In this document: one piece after another, positions 35,138 through 47,712 of the stretch
How positions within the stretch are numbered: the stretch's first letter is position 1
Layout: the number at the start of each line of letters is the position of its first letter
From: Ustilaginoidea virens
Taxonomy: Eukaryota > Ascomycota > Sordariomycetes > Hypocreales > Clavicipitaceae
Direction: 5' to 3'
Assembly: GCF_000687475.1 (NCBI RefSeq)
Contig: NC_057319.1
Coordinates: forward strand, 2,711,001-2,775,000
DNA length: 64,000 bases
The notes under the pieces: generated by a model
Database searches by the model: none
Seen by the model: only the letters and a program-made list of their open reading frames with translations
What the model was told of the DNA's origin: nothing
Made by a program: the position numbers and the translations under genes

Positions 35138-36242
35138 ATGTGGGATGGCGGATCCTCGGATGGGGGGGGTTTATGGACTTACGGAGTACCCCCGAGTCCG
35201 CACAGGAAAAGGACAAAAGGGACGACATAAAGGGAGCCCGGCAATTTGCACAGAGTAAAGGCGTCTGGTGGCATAAGTCCATGCAAGCAACAGCTGCATA
35301 AAGTTATGAATCGGGCTAGTACAGAGCACCTTGTACATCCCCGCACCCAAGGCAACCAACCACTTGTCCACTTGTGCCGGCAGAATCTTTGTTCGCAGAA
35401 TTAGCCACGGCACCACCTTTCCTGATGCCTCACAACAGAGGATGATGCACTTTTCAAGGTCGCTCAGACAAGGTCTCAAACAGAGCATCAAACAGCGTCA
35501 AACAGAGCCTTCAACACCCATCCTAGCCTGGGATGCTGGGCCACACCCAATATTCGTCACGCAGATCGATAGGCTGAACCGAATGTGCCGTGAGACATTC
35601 TACCAACGCTTGAACTAAGAATATCCATGCTCCTTGTCGATCCCACCAACCCCTCCGACCTAGTAAATGCAATTTTCTGCAAAATCATACAAGGACACTT
35701 ACCCCAAGAACAAAGAATAGGCGGCGGCACATACGATGTATAAAGACATACTCGACAACAGTTCTCTATAGCCTCCCTACCTCTGGCGACTCTGCGAAAG
35801 CAGCTTAAGACGACAGCGTTAAAACGTATCAACTAGTATACAGCAATATCCACCGAAATACAGACGGAACCCATGGTTTAACCCTCTACCAGCACCCCTC
35901 TCTATTCTACACGCACGGCCTTGCTAATCGACAGTCACCTGCGGCTTCCTCCTTGGAAATCACTAAACAGTCCTGACGCCATGCGTCGGAGCTAGGTGGC
36001 AGTCTCTCGCTTCCTTTACTTCCTTTACTTCCTTTTAAAATAGCCTTGATTCGACTTGGACATCTAAATCGGCGTGGATGGGAAACCATGTCTGGTGCGT
36101 CCGGCCAAAGCCGCAAGTCATCGCCACATCCTGGCGGGCACTGTGCTCGAGCAGCTGCGAGTCGCAACGGTTGGCTCCATGCATGTTCTGCAGCTGTCGC
36201 AAAGCATTTGACGACAAAAGCTTGTTTCAGCGCACCTGCACC

Positions 36243-39200
36243 CTACGTCTTCTTCCCCGGCGCGATCCGTCCGAGGGGATTCCTCCCCTTGAAGCGAAGC
36301 CACGTCGAGAGGTAGATGACGCCGTAGTTGAAGGCGATAAAGGCGCAGAATATGCCAAAGTCCCGCCAGATGTGGTCGTAGTAGACGGAGAAGCTCCTGC
36401 CAAACTCGTCGCCCGTCGCGTACTGGCAAAACTCGCAGACGCCGCCGGCTGCTTCGCGCACGTACCCGCCCGCCTGGCTGACGAAGGCGGCCGTGTACTC
36501 CTGGCAGGACTGCCCGGTCGGGGGGGTGAACCTGGCAAACTCGCTGCTGGCGCACTCGACGGGCTGGTCGTGGATGGCGGCCCCCAGCAACGCCTCGAGC
36601 AGGTAGTGAAAGGGCGAGAGCCAGTACATCCAGCTGCGCCAAAAGGTCGGGAGCTGCGCGGGCGGCACGACGACGCCGCAGAAGCTGACGACGAAGAGGA
36701 AGAAGACGGGCACGAGCAGCGAGGCCAGCAGCTCGTTGGGGGCGAAGGAGGCGATGGCCTGCCCGAAGCTGACGTAGTACAGCTCGAAGAGCAGGACGAG
36801 CAGCAGGGTGAAGCCCGAGGTGAAGCCCGAGACGCGGGTGCCGAAGATGCCCCACCACCAGCAGCAGAAGTAGACGGCGCCGGCGACGAGCGCGTAGGGC
36901 ACCTCGACGGCCACGGCCGCCGTGGTCCACGCGAACCACGAGTACATCTTGGCGCTGTTCTCGCGCGACTGGAACAAGCTGCGCGAGCGGAGGAACACGG
37001 GCTGCAGCTGCTGGATGAGCGGCGGCGAGATGGTGAGCGTCATGAAGATGGAGAAGAGCCGGCTCTGGAAGTCGGTCTGCGAGTAGCCGAGCTTCCAAAA
37101 GGTGAAGCAGTTGAACAGCCCGGTGAGGATGTGCAGCAGGAACTTGCCGACAACGTAGTCGGGGCTCCGCCAGTAGGACACGAACGAGCGCCGGACCACC
37201 GTCCTGGTCTGGAAGGCCAGCGAGGTGGCGTACTCGCGGTCGTCCCTGAGGCTCCTGGTCGGCTCGACGCTCCTCCTCCGGGATATCATGTCGGCAATGT
37301 CGGCGGATCGCTGGCGGTGCTCGTCGGACTGGGCCCAGACGTCGGCCCAGTCTTTGCCGCGGTAGTTGGGGTCTCCCGCCCCGATCGCTTCCAGCATGTA
37401 CTCTGCCGGGTTCGCGTCCGGAGGACACGCGTGCGCGCCGTGGGACTCGAGGTAGCGGATGAGGGTCTGGCAGTCGCTGCCGAGCGGGCCGTGGTAGACG
37501 ACGCGCCCGCCCGACTTGAGGAGCAGGAGCTCGTCAAAGTTCTCAAACAAGACGGCCGACGGCTGGTGGATCGTGCACAGGATGGCTTGCCCCGCGTCGG
37601 CGAGCTTGCGCAGGAAGCGCACAACGTTGAAGGCGGCGCCCGAGTCGAGGCCCGACGTAGGCTCGTCGAGGAACATGAGCAGCTCGGGCTTGGAGGCGAG
37701 CTCCACGCCAATGGTCAGCCTCTTGCGCTGCTCCGAGTCGAGGCCCTCGCCGACTTTGCCAATCACGGCCCCGGCAAAGGCGCGCATCTCGAGCAGGTCG
37801 ATGATGGTTTCGCAGTAGTCCAGCTTCTCCTGGCGGGGGGTCTCCCGCGGTTGACGAAGCAGGGCCGAGAACTGGAGAGCCTCCCGGACGGTCGCCGTCG
37901 GTTCGTGAATGTCCATCTGCTCGACGAATCCCGTCGCTCTCTGGAACGACTTTGGTAACGGGCGGCCGTCGACCAGGAACTCGCCCGTCAGTGTGCCGTG
38001 GTTGAGGCGTTGGGCGAGAGCGTTGAGCAACGTAGTCTTTCCGGCGCCTGGTAAAACACGCGCATCAGTCAGCATTCAACTTTTTGTTTTGTTTTGTTTT
38101 TCAACCCACGCGGAACAAGAACGAGTATCAAATTTCCGAGCAAAAACACCAAAAAAAAAACATATACGCGCCGCGTAAATGACAAAAACGTACCCGAGGC
38201 TCCCATGAGCGCCGTCAATTTGCCCGGCCTGACATAGCCTTGCACCTGCTGCAGGAGCTTTCGCTCCCCGTTTTCATACGGTATCGTGTAGTTCACGTCA
38301 CGGAACGTAAAGACGGTCTCGTTCTTGGCCAACTGCTTCGTAGACTCCTGGCTGCTGTCGCCACTCTCAGGCTTTTCGTTTCCCTGGCCGTTTCCCATCC
38401 CCGGACCTACATGGGCAACTGGTCCGGATTCCTCGTCCACGGCAGCGGCTTCTTGGCCTCCCGTCTCAATCGTCTTCTCCAGCCTCTTGGGCACCTGGCC
38501 TCTTTTGAAGACGGTGATGGCGCCCCCTCCAGCGTTCGGCTTCATCTTCTCCATGCCGAGCGCCGTCATGATGACGAAGAGGAGGAAAAACGCCCACAGG
38601 AAGCCAAAATTGCGCCAGAGGTGGGAACGCGAGTACGTAAAGGCCTCCTGGATGTAACTGCTCCCCCGAACAGACGCACTTCCGGGGACGCTGCCCTTCA
38701 AAGCGCACGACTGATGCTCGGGAGTGACCCCAGGACCTTCCGGAACGAGATACGGCGGCGCACATTCGAGGTCTAGGCTCGCAAACTCGTTGGACATGAG
38801 GCACTCGAAGCCGTACTGCAGCCAGTTGATCCATCGCAACCAGCTGAACCAAGGGTGCATCGATTCGGGCGGTATCAGGTAGCCGGTGTAGACTATCAGT
38901 ATCTGGACCGACAAGCCGGTGAAGCGAGTCGCCAAATCGAGCGTTTTGCACCACGCGGAAATCATGCGGAAGAAAGCGTACGTGGTCATGGTCACGAGCC
39001 ACAAGATGAGCGTGCAAATGAAGAACTGCGACGCAGTTCTCGACAAGTTGGCCATGAAGTAGATGAGGATGTTGAACAGGGCCACCTGGATGAGGATCAT
39101 GGGTACGTCGACAACCGTCTGGGCAATGGCGTAGGCTGCGGGCCGGTAGAACGAAAAGGACTTGTGCTTCAGGAGGATTGGCTTGGATTCAAACGCAGCA

Positions 39201-40927
39201 GTTTGCTCGGCCAACGCCAACAGGGCGTTGAACAGCAGCAAGAAGAACAAGGCTCCCCCTCTCGGGAATGCTCCCGCAGCAGTTTGCGGCAGATTGAAAA
39301 AGAGGCTGCCGACGATCAGGCCTTGGAACAGCACCCCGCCCCATTTGCCGAACAAGGAGGCTCTATCACCGGTCATGACGAGGAACTGTCTCCTGGTGCA
39401 GGCGACGACTTGCTTGTGAAAGGGCAGGGTGTAGTTCTTGCGCCTGGTCTTTTCCGACCCGCGTTGCCTCCTTTCCTCTGCGCGCTTCTCGAGGGAGGCT
39501 TCGAAATCCTCCATGTCGGCCAGCGTGTCGCGGTACACCTGGCTCGTTTTGTAGAGGTGGGCGAAGTCTTGGGGGGACCGGGGGATGCGATCTTCCCACC
39601 CGCCGCGAACGTTCCTCTCGTGCTCGTCGGTGACGGAGGTCAGAAAGTCGGGTGTAGTCCAGCGTTCCCGGCATTCGAAACCCAAGTCTTGGAAGTACTG
39701 CTTTGCGCGCTCGGCCGGACCAAAGTAGAGACATTTTCCGCTGTCGATGAGCAGGACCTTGTCCGCGAGCTCAAAGAGGGATTCTCCCGCCTGGTAGAGC
39801 GACACTGCGGTTGATGCATCGGCCATGTTGGTCATTGCCCTGATGGAGCGGACATATTCCTGCGCGGTGCTGGCGTCGAGGCCTTTGCTCGAGTTGTCCC
39901 ATCCTTGAACGGAAGCTCGCGTGATCATGGCCTCTGCTATGCTCACCCGTTTCCGTTCGCCGCCCGATACGCCGCGGATGAACTCGTTGCCGACCTTTGT
40001 GCCGAGGGTGTGCTCGATCCAAAACAGCTTCGTCACGACGCGCAAGAATTCCTTGACGTAGTCTTTGCGGGTCTCGCCTTGGAGCCGCGACTCCTTGCCG
40101 GGGGTTCTGGTCTGCAGCGCAAAGGAGAGCGTCCTGCGGACGGAGAGGCTCGCGTAATGCAGGTCGTCCTCGGGGTTGTAGATGATCTCGCCACGGAAAT
40201 CCCTGGCCATCTCGTCCGCGCTGGTGCCGCCGTACGTCACGTCCCCATCGACCGACACGAAGCCCGATCGCTGGTTGCAGAATGCCTTGAGAAAGGTTGA
40301 GCACCCGGAGCCCGGACGGCCGAGGACGAGGAGCAACTCGCCAGGGCGGACGCAGCCGTTGAAGTCGCTGATCAGCTCGCGAACGGGCGGTTTGGCCATG
40401 GCTGCCCTGAAGGCCGACTTCCCTTGGGACTCTGAGGCGGTTGAGAAGGTGCGCAAGAGGGTGGCCATCTTCCGAGGCAAGGACGTGAAGACGTCGCCGA
40501 CGGTTGGCTGCAAGCTGGCCCCGAGACCGACGCCCTTGACGGTAAGGTTGCGAAAGAGGACGCCGCTGTGCCTGGTTTGTTCTTGCTCGCTTTGCTGCTG
40601 CTGACGCTTCTGGCCAAACATTTTGGACATGAGCCGCTCTATCTCTGCCGCCTCCTCATCGTCCTGGTCTTTTTCCTGGGCGCTTCTACTGGTGCCGCCT
40701 GTCCTCCTCCGGGAGAGGACGTTGAAGAGGTCATCCTCGTTGCGTATGGTTCGTTGCCGTGCCAGAGGTTGCCGGGCTGGCTCTGGAGCTTCGTTGCTGC
40801 TGGACGACAAGAGGCTAGCAGACGAGGGCGACGGGAGGTCAGAATCCTCCCTCGCTGGTGGTTCCTGCAGGGTCGCATCAGCGACCCCGTCTGGGTCCGA
40901 CGCATCCCGCGAGCTTGGCATTGACAT
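36243..40927 (-). CDS. PDR-type ABC transporter (ABC-G, full size)
   Basis: Plasma-membrane drug or lipid exporter of the pleiotropic drug resistance family, by family. Two exons, 40927-38194 and 38047-36243, join in frame to 1512 residues with the reverse order (NBD-TMD)x2. NBD1 shows the degenerate Walker A GRPGSGCST, signature VSGGERKRVS and a degenerate Walker B region (WDNSSKGLD). NBD2 has a canonical Walker A GASGAGKTT, degenerate signature LDSEQRKRLT and Walker B LLMFLDEPTSGLD. This asymmetry is normal for PDR proteins. The intron splits the glycine codon inside the second Walker A. Six transmembrane helices follow each NBD. Start chosen at the ATG 40927 (MSMPSSRD); the frame is open further upstream but there without ATG. 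The substrate is unknown. Confidence 0.92.
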
Positions 40928-42973
40928 GTTGGGGACGCTCCAAGTCGACGGGATTCTACAGCACCCGAGAATACGAAACTCGATGCTTTGGGGCTTGAAC
41001 GCGGTCCAGGAGGGAGGAAAGCTCGAGAGCAGCGTCAAAGGGACCTTTGCTTGTATCAAAAGGGAGACGGCGACGGGTGCAGAGCAGGGCGAAAAACTGC
41101 TGGGTTCACGCTTGGTTTAAAATGGATCCAGCAGCCTGCTCTCGAAATCCCTCGTCGCAATGCAAGGCGGATGATGCATGGCACATGCGAACCAGGGAAA
41201 CGCAAGTCATTCCCCGAAGTCCGCGGCATCTCGCGCTGGGTCAAGTCCGAGGACCGAAGAGCGAGGTGCGAGAAGCTGCAGGGTGGGTTGCAGGGTTGCA
41301 GGGCATCTGAATGCAGAGCCGCGCTGGCGCTGGCGCTGGCGTTTGGCGTTGGCGTCGGCGTTGGCGTTGGCCTTGGCGTTGGCGCTGGCCAGTCTATGAC
41401 GCGTACGAGGCTTTTTGCAGTCGCCAACAAAAAGTGCTTTCAGCATCGGATCGGCGGCATCCTTATCGGGACCCTCGGGGTCCCCTGGCGTGCGAGGCTG
41501 CAGCTATCTGGGTTGCCTGCAGGCATCCGTCAGCAAAAGGGTTCGCATCGTACCTCCGTGTTCCCAGTGAAAATGGTGAAAACACAAAATAGCCCGAGGG
41601 GGCACCGGCAACTTTACCCGACCACGCTCCAGAGGCCCGGCACGCTCGGAAGCCGGCTTCGTTAGCTCCGAGGCACTGTGAAGCTGTACGGAGCACGGAT
41701 ACTCCGTACCCACTCCTGGAGTGGGTCCAGCTCGGTAGTCCGTAGAGAAGAGACCAATCTCTCCGGGATTATGATTATGATTATGATTATGTAAGCTGAC
41801 TTGCGATGGATGATGACCAACCAGACGCACATCACAGCAGGTTGGGCTTCCGCCACGTCCGGCTGGAGCCGCCGCCTGATGCAAGTCAATGGACCAGACC
41901 GCCTCACTTCCCAGACAACTTGGGTCAGTGTTTTGTCCCTTGACGGACGGCCTGCCAGCAATTCAGACATGCCGATGCATCCGCAACAGACTTGCAGCCT
42001 CCCCGCCGAAAACGGTGACAACCGTGCGTTTTTGATGTCGTGTCGGCTTCTCTCTCCTCCACAAGCTAGTCACGGTGGCCACGGGCAGCCGGCCGGCCGA
42101 CGACGAACATGTTACCGGCTGTTCATCGAGCCTGCATGTTGAGTTGAGCGCACCCACCAAGTCTGGCGAATCTTTCCCTTTCCCGCATCGTTGGAAACCC
42201 CTCCCCAACAACTAGCGCCTGTTCCGCTCCCTCGGCCACGGGGGCACAATAGGCGGGCGAGTCTGCACCTGCTGCTGGCTGCTGCAGATGACCGTCGCCG
42301 CCGTCGTCGTCGCTACAAGTCAAGCCAGCTTGGCGCTCCGTGCTGCAGTGCTGCACCAACCACGGAACCCTGTGCGAGACCCCCAAAGGGTAACGATGGT
42401 GGCATGACGCAGTGACTGTTTTGCTCTCGAGTCGCCGCTGGGGGAACGCGCACGGCTATCCAAAAGACTTGCAGGCCAGGCCAGCAGCGCTCGGTCCATC
42501 CCATCCATCCCTTTGTTGGGATTCACGCCTCGTCAACGGCTCGTCTCTCCAGCCGTCGCGGAGTTTGCTGGGAGACCCCAAGGTCGCGCAGGCAGGCTTG
42601 ATGTTTGCGTGTCTTGCATCGTCGCGACGGAGGGGTGCTGCCTCTGGTCAAACTCGCCATTTTGAAACATGCGAGCTATGTTGCGTGGGTCAAAGGTGAT
42701 TCAAGGAGAGGCTTGCTGGTGCGGAGCATTGTCAAGGATCGCAAGTCTGCTATGGCTGCTACGCAGTTACCAGATAGCGTCTGCATGACATTGTAAACAT
42801 GCTCCCCCCGGCGATGAAAACCATGGGATAAAAACTGGAATATATCTATGTACCCTAACGATGCTGTAGCTAATTACTAGTCGCAACCGCCCCGGGATAG
42901 GGGAGGCTCTGTTCAATCAACTTGTCGTCTGTGCCGCCGTCGAGACATTGGCAAATTCCCCGATCTTCTAGTT
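40928..42973. other. 2-kb gap upstream of the ABC transporter
   Basis: Contains a GGCGTTGGC-type minisatellite (41322-41392), an inverted repeat pair at 41686-41726, and a TTATGA repeat at 41768-41791. Frames inside are Arg/Ala-rich or short; no supported gene. Confidence 0.55.
41322..41392. repeat. GC-rich hexamer/nonamer minisatellite
   Basis: About eleven imperfect direct copies of a GGCGCT/GGCGTT unit. It lies upstream of the PDR transporter and runs out of any supported reading frame. Confidence 0.85.
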
Positions 42974-44222
42974 TTAAACAGCCTCCGCTCCCACCAAAAC
43001 CCTTGCCTTCGACCCGGCTCCATCCGCAGCCGCAGCAGCTTGTCCAGTCTTCCCCCCGCCTCTGGGCAATCTCGTCGTCGAGTGGTGGGCAAAAAAGGCG
43101 TTGCTGCTTGAAGCCCCGTCTTGCTCGTCTGGCCATTGTCGTCTGGCCCCCCAGCCGACGCTGCGAGTAAAGGTCTGCGCCGCGATAGCAGACGTCTCCT
43201 CGGCGCTGTACTCAAACGGCTCCTTCTCCTGCAGCGGCAAGTGGTTGAAGCGCCAGTCCAGCACGGCCGCGTACGTGGACCGGTACGAAGCAGCAGCCAT
43301 GACTGTTCCGATGATTGATCCGCCCACTATATCGTACCAGTTGTGCGCGGCGTCAATGGTGAGCGAACAGGCAATCATGACGGCGGCGAGCAAAGGAGCC
43401 ATGGTGAGCGCCAACTTCCAAAATGCCGGTTTGTGATCGGCCCACACCTTGAGTTTGGCGTTGAGCCACAGGAACAGGAAGATGAAGCCGGCAAAAGCGG
43501 CGGTGGAGTGGCCGCTGGGGAACGAGGTGACGGCGTTTTTCAGCATTGACCGATTCGTCTGTGTGCAAATCTCCGTCGTGTACATCACCTGCTGGAATCC
43601 CACGCCGTTGAGCCCAGTCTTGTTGTGCGTGCTGGCACGCGAGATGTCGGGCATGCAGACATCGAGAAAGTACGGCCGGAACCCCCCGATGAGCTGCTTG
43701 ATTGTCACTTGGAACAGCGAGCCCAGCGCGAGGGCCCAGACCGTGCCCATGATTGCGTTGCTGGCATCCCACGCCGACTTGACCCTGATTTGCGCCAGCA
43801 TGTATATCAGTATTGGTCCGGCAATGGAGATCAGGCCAGCCAGCCACGACGGCAAAATCCACCCTCGGTACGGATATGCCCATTCCGGGTATATGATGTC
43901 GCCCGAGCCCGTGAAGGAAATCGGGAAGGTCCGTACTACCGTCATGGGCGCGTGGTAGATCTAGTCATGGCCATCCAAAGACCTGCGTTAACCGTCATGC
44001 CCATGTCGAGACGTTGCCATCCCGAAGAGGATGAGAAGGGGGGCGGGTGGGCGGAAGCGGCTCACTTACCGCAAAACTCAGGCCGCCTACGACTGCCAAG
44101 ACGAGCAAGTCGATGGCATTGAGTCGCATCCACTCAGTGGCAAACACTTTCAAGTCCTCGGCGACACGAGAGCGTCGTGGGCTCGTCGAGCTCTGTGGCT
44201 CCGTTTCAGGTAGCGAGGGCAT
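42974..44222 (-). CDS. PAP2-family lipid phosphate phosphatase (DPP1-like), C3 Arg missing
   Basis: Integral membrane phosphatase that by family removes phosphate from phosphatidic acid or diacylglycerol pyrophosphate. Two exons, 44222-44070 and 43960-42974, join in frame (GGLSFA-IYHAPMTVV) to 379 residues. The PAP2 motifs are KQLIGGFRP (C1), PSGHSTAAF (C2) and SLTIDAAHNWYD (C3). In the canonical C3 (Ser-Arg-x5-His-x3-Asp) the Arg is Leu here, while the His and Asp are kept. Six transmembrane helices are expected, four clearly visible. The C-terminal 70 residues are polar and low-complexity. The substrate is unknown. The ATG at 44222 is preferred over an in-frame GTG at 44228. Confidence 0.87.
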
Positions 44223-44928
44223 TGCCACGGACGGTTGATTCTCGTCCTACGAGTGTGCCTTTTCTTCCATTCCGTGGGATGCCGGCATCTTGATAAAGAT
44301 GAGCGTGGGGATAATAGAGCTACTCAGCCAGTGGCTTGCAGAAGAGCGTGCGTGCGAAAAGATTTGTCAATAGCGAAAAGGTGACGTTGACGTCATGCAT
44401 TATGGTGCAGGTTCCGAAAACGGCAAGCCATGAACGACCACTTGAGGTACATACCTAGGTAGGTAGTACCTCTACGTACCTCCCCCCCCCTTGCCCACGC
44501 ACCTGCCGCGCGGCTGCAGGTACTTGGGAAATCGCAAACCAAAGAAATAGTCAGGACGCATTGATTGATAGTAGGCCAATCTTTGTTTTCCTCGACCGGT
44601 ACCACAAGCTAAACACAACGCACCCAGTGGGATGAGTTTCCAATTGTGCCACAGATGGCCATTCACGCAGGCCACATGGTGTAGCAGTTTAGAAAGGGGG
44701 CCCCAAAAGAGGAAAGAAAGCGTGGGGGAAAAGAGACGCTCTGGGTCTATCCTTTTTTTATCTTTTGACCACGAATAGGCGGTTCTCACCAGCTTTTGCT
44801 GCAATACAGAAGACGGTTCGTCAAAAAAAAAATTTGAAAAAACAGTCAGAACCCAACGCCTGAAGCGGTACATGAAATTGCAACTTCCAATCGACTTTGT
44901 TCAATGGCATACATATATGCTAGCGAAT
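44223..44928. other. gap between phosphatase start and glucanosyltransferase stop
   Basis: About 700 bp. Includes TACCTAGGTA at 44453-44462 within a GTAGGTAGTACC stretch and a short C run near 44481. No gene seen. Confidence 0.6.
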
Positions 44929-46799
44929 TTACAGAACAACCATGCCAGCGCCAACGCACAGAGCCACCAGCATGTACAAGCCGATGGCAAAGTCACCGAC
45001 AGAGAATAGACGGGCGACAGGAGCACCGTGCATCGCGAAGCTGTCACCGGTGCCGGTAGCCTTGGCAGCCCCCCCGCCAACGGGACCTGTAGCGGTAGCG
45101 GCCTTTTTGTTGACGTCGCTGGCAGATGCCAAAGCACTGGAGCAGGAAGAGTCCGAGCTGCCCGAGACAAGTTGAGCCGAACCGCTAAAGTCGCAGGCAT
45201 CCTTGGCCTTGTTCTGGCTGTTGTAGTAGGCATCAAGGACGAAGGCGAGCTTGGACTGGTCATCGCACATGCTGTAGGCGCCGTAAATACCCGTGGTGGC
45301 ATTGCCGTTGATGCCAACACATGACTGCGGCGACTTGGTGCAGATGAAGGAAAAGATGTCGCCATACTTCTTGCTGGAGAGACCAGACTTGGGAACGCAA
45401 GAACGGGACTTGACCATGCAGTCGCAGAGCTTCTGGTCAGGAGCAGGGGGAAGAATGCTGTTGGCCTGCCAGTTGTCGTCCAGCTTGGGGCATTGGTTCA
45501 TTTTGTTGGATGGTGCATAGCTAGATTCCTCGACGGCCTTGGGGGAAGCTTTGGTGACTTGCTTCTTGAGGGCATCAAAGTCCTTGAGCTTGGTGACCTT
45601 GTCTCCGGAAACCTTGACGAGACCTGGAAAACGAGGGTTGTAAAGATAAGAACAAAACGGTCAGCGACTGATGGACACAAGAAAAAAAACGAAATAAAAA
45701 GAGAAAGGAGGGGCCGGTTGCACCGGTTCATCCGACGGGCGTTCTGTACTTACCATAGTCGTTGGCCTCCTGAAAGTACATGTAGACAATACCGCCACTG
45801 AAGACAACAGTCATGGCATCAGAGTAAAGGGCACCTGTCTCCTGCCAGATACGATTGGCAGCTCCGTTGTTATTGCATCCGTACTCGGCAAAGAAGACGG
45901 GGACAGAGTAGTTCTGAAAGAACTGGACCTGTAGGTCATAGCCCGACTTTTGCATGGAGCTCTCTCCGCACCAAGAATAAATGTTGTAGCCCCAGAAGTC
46001 GATGGACTCGTCCACACTCTGGCAGTTGAAGTAGTCGGCAATCTCGGCACGAATGTCTTTATCGTCATTGGCAGCGTAGCCCACACCGAGCCAGCGGGTG
46101 ATTTTCTTGTTGTTCTTGATGTAGGCCTTGGTGTCACGAACGGCAGCCTTGACATAGGCCGAAGCCATAGTGTTGTTCTTGGCGTTGGACACTTCATTAC
46201 CGGCGAAGAAACCGACGACATTGGTGTACTGAGCAAGTTCATCAATAACGGCAGTGTAGCGGGCAAAGAGCTTGGTGTTCCACTGGGGAGAGTCGCGGTT
46301 GATGGAATTGTCGGGTTCGCTAAGATCGGAGATGACGTAAATCCCGGCGTCCTGCAGGAGCTTCATGCAAGCGGAGTGGTCGGCCTTGGGGTCAATGGCA
46401 TAGGTTCGGATAATGTTGGTGCCCAGTTCCTGGAGCAGAGGCACATCTCGCTTGCAGGCTTTTTCATCGGCCAGGGGATCGACGTAGGTCTTGGTGGAAT
46501 CATCACGTCTGGTCATGGAGCCACCGCCAGCACCGACTTCCTGCTGGTACGCAATGCCCTTCATGTAAAACTGCGTTCCGTTTTTATAGAAGAACTTGGA
46601 GCCCTGGGTGTTGAAATGCCTTGGGTCAGACGCGAATCCCCGTTTCGAACAACAGCAGGAGGAGCAGCAGCAGCAGCAGCAGCAACGTGTTGCTCCAACT
46701 TGTGATGTGCCTCACCTTTACTTCAATGGCCTGCATGTCGGCGGCGATGACGCTCCCTGCTAGAGCAAGGAGCGATACAGAGAGCTTGGCAAGTCCCAT
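44929..46799 (-). CDS. GPI-type beta-1,3-glucanosyltransferase (GH72, Gas/Gel family)
   Basis: Cell-wall enzyme that lengthens beta-1,3-glucan chains. Three exons (46799-46716, 46603-45754, 45623-44929) join in frame to 542 residues. Signal peptide at 1-20 (LSVSLLALAGSVIAA). The GH72 domain covers about 22-335 and begins GSKFFYKNGTQFYMKGIAYQ. The acid/base Glu is in FFAGNEVSNA and the nucleophile Glu in FFAEYGCNN. A Cys-rich CBM43 (X8) domain follows at about 380-460 (LCDCMVKSRSC, FICTKSPQSCVGI). A Ser/Gly-rich tail then leads to a hydrophobic C-terminus (GLYMLVALCVGAGMVVL) expected for GPI attachment. The length matches the Gas1/Gel subfamily with CBM43. A CAG repeat lies in the first intron. 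Confidence 0.93.
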
Positions 46800-47712
46800 G
46801 GCGATTCAGATAAATTGCTGACGGGAGAAACGGCTGGGATCTGGTCCTCTTTATTCTCTCATCCGGCTATTCTCGAAATCGTCCAAGGGGAAAGGAAAGA
46901 ATTGTTGGTTCAGAGAGTGTTGGGAAATACTGCAAAGCAAAGCTAATGGTTCGATTTCAAAGGAGTGTCAGGAAAGGCTGAACAAACAGGCAGCCGACCT
47001 CTAAAAGTGGAAAGCAGAAAACATTAAAAGTATGGGGGAATGTCTAGAAGTCAAGATGAAAAATCGAAAAGAAGAGAAGAAAGAAAGAGGTCGGCATAAG
47101 GTAACGAAAGTGACTTTTTTTGATTTTTTTTTACCCAACCGAAGATCAAGCCTTGGTATTGGGGGGTGTGAGCTCAGGGGAAGTGGGGGGGGTGTGGGGG
47201 GTGTGGCCCTTGATGGAGACGAGGAAATTGACCGCGCCGAGTCCTCAGAATGGGGTTAGCAGCAGCCAACAAGGTTGTGGTTGGTTGCCCGTGGTTTTGG
47301 CTGGATAAGGGGTTTGCGAGGATGCTACCAGACAACTAGCACTTTGATGCTTGCTGAATCATCAGCCTGGAGCAAGACAGGCACTTGAGAGGACCTGGGC
47401 GCAAAGGCAGCCAGTGAGCACATGCCTGCCATTTTGCCTCCCAGGGAGCCCTCAACTTTGCTCCGTAAGGTACATATACGTACCTAGGTACGGAGTACTT
47501 GGTAGGGACATCACCTTGTGCTCGAGTGCCCAGCATTTCCATTTCCCCACTTCCCCTGAGCGTCAAAGAGGCGCAGCTTTCAGTAGGCACGAGATGCAGG
47601 ACAAATTTAACCAGGCACGGGTTATGTGACCGTCATTGTCCGTCCAATGGGCAAGGGACGCCTGGCATGGCCGTCACGGACGACAAAACGTCGCATGTAC
47701 ACCGTGCAAAAA

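Larger units (their letters stand above)
34328..36242. other. 1.9-kb gap with minisatellites
   Basis: Upstream of the promethin-like gene and downstream of the ABC transporter. It holds a G run near 34398, a purine-rich tract 34560-34610, the minisatellite at 34804-34858, a GCAGT repeat at 34873-34895, a hairpin at 35116-35137 and TACGGAGTA at 35180. No supported gene. Confidence 0.55.

Noticed and set aside
36078..37958. Plus-strand frame of 626 codons
   Set aside because: Complement of the ABC transporter second half; composition is Arg/Glu/Gly-rich without motifs.
46940..46970. tRNA-like GGTTCGATT stretch
   Set aside because: No matching acceptor stem, D-arm or anticodon arm could be folded around it.
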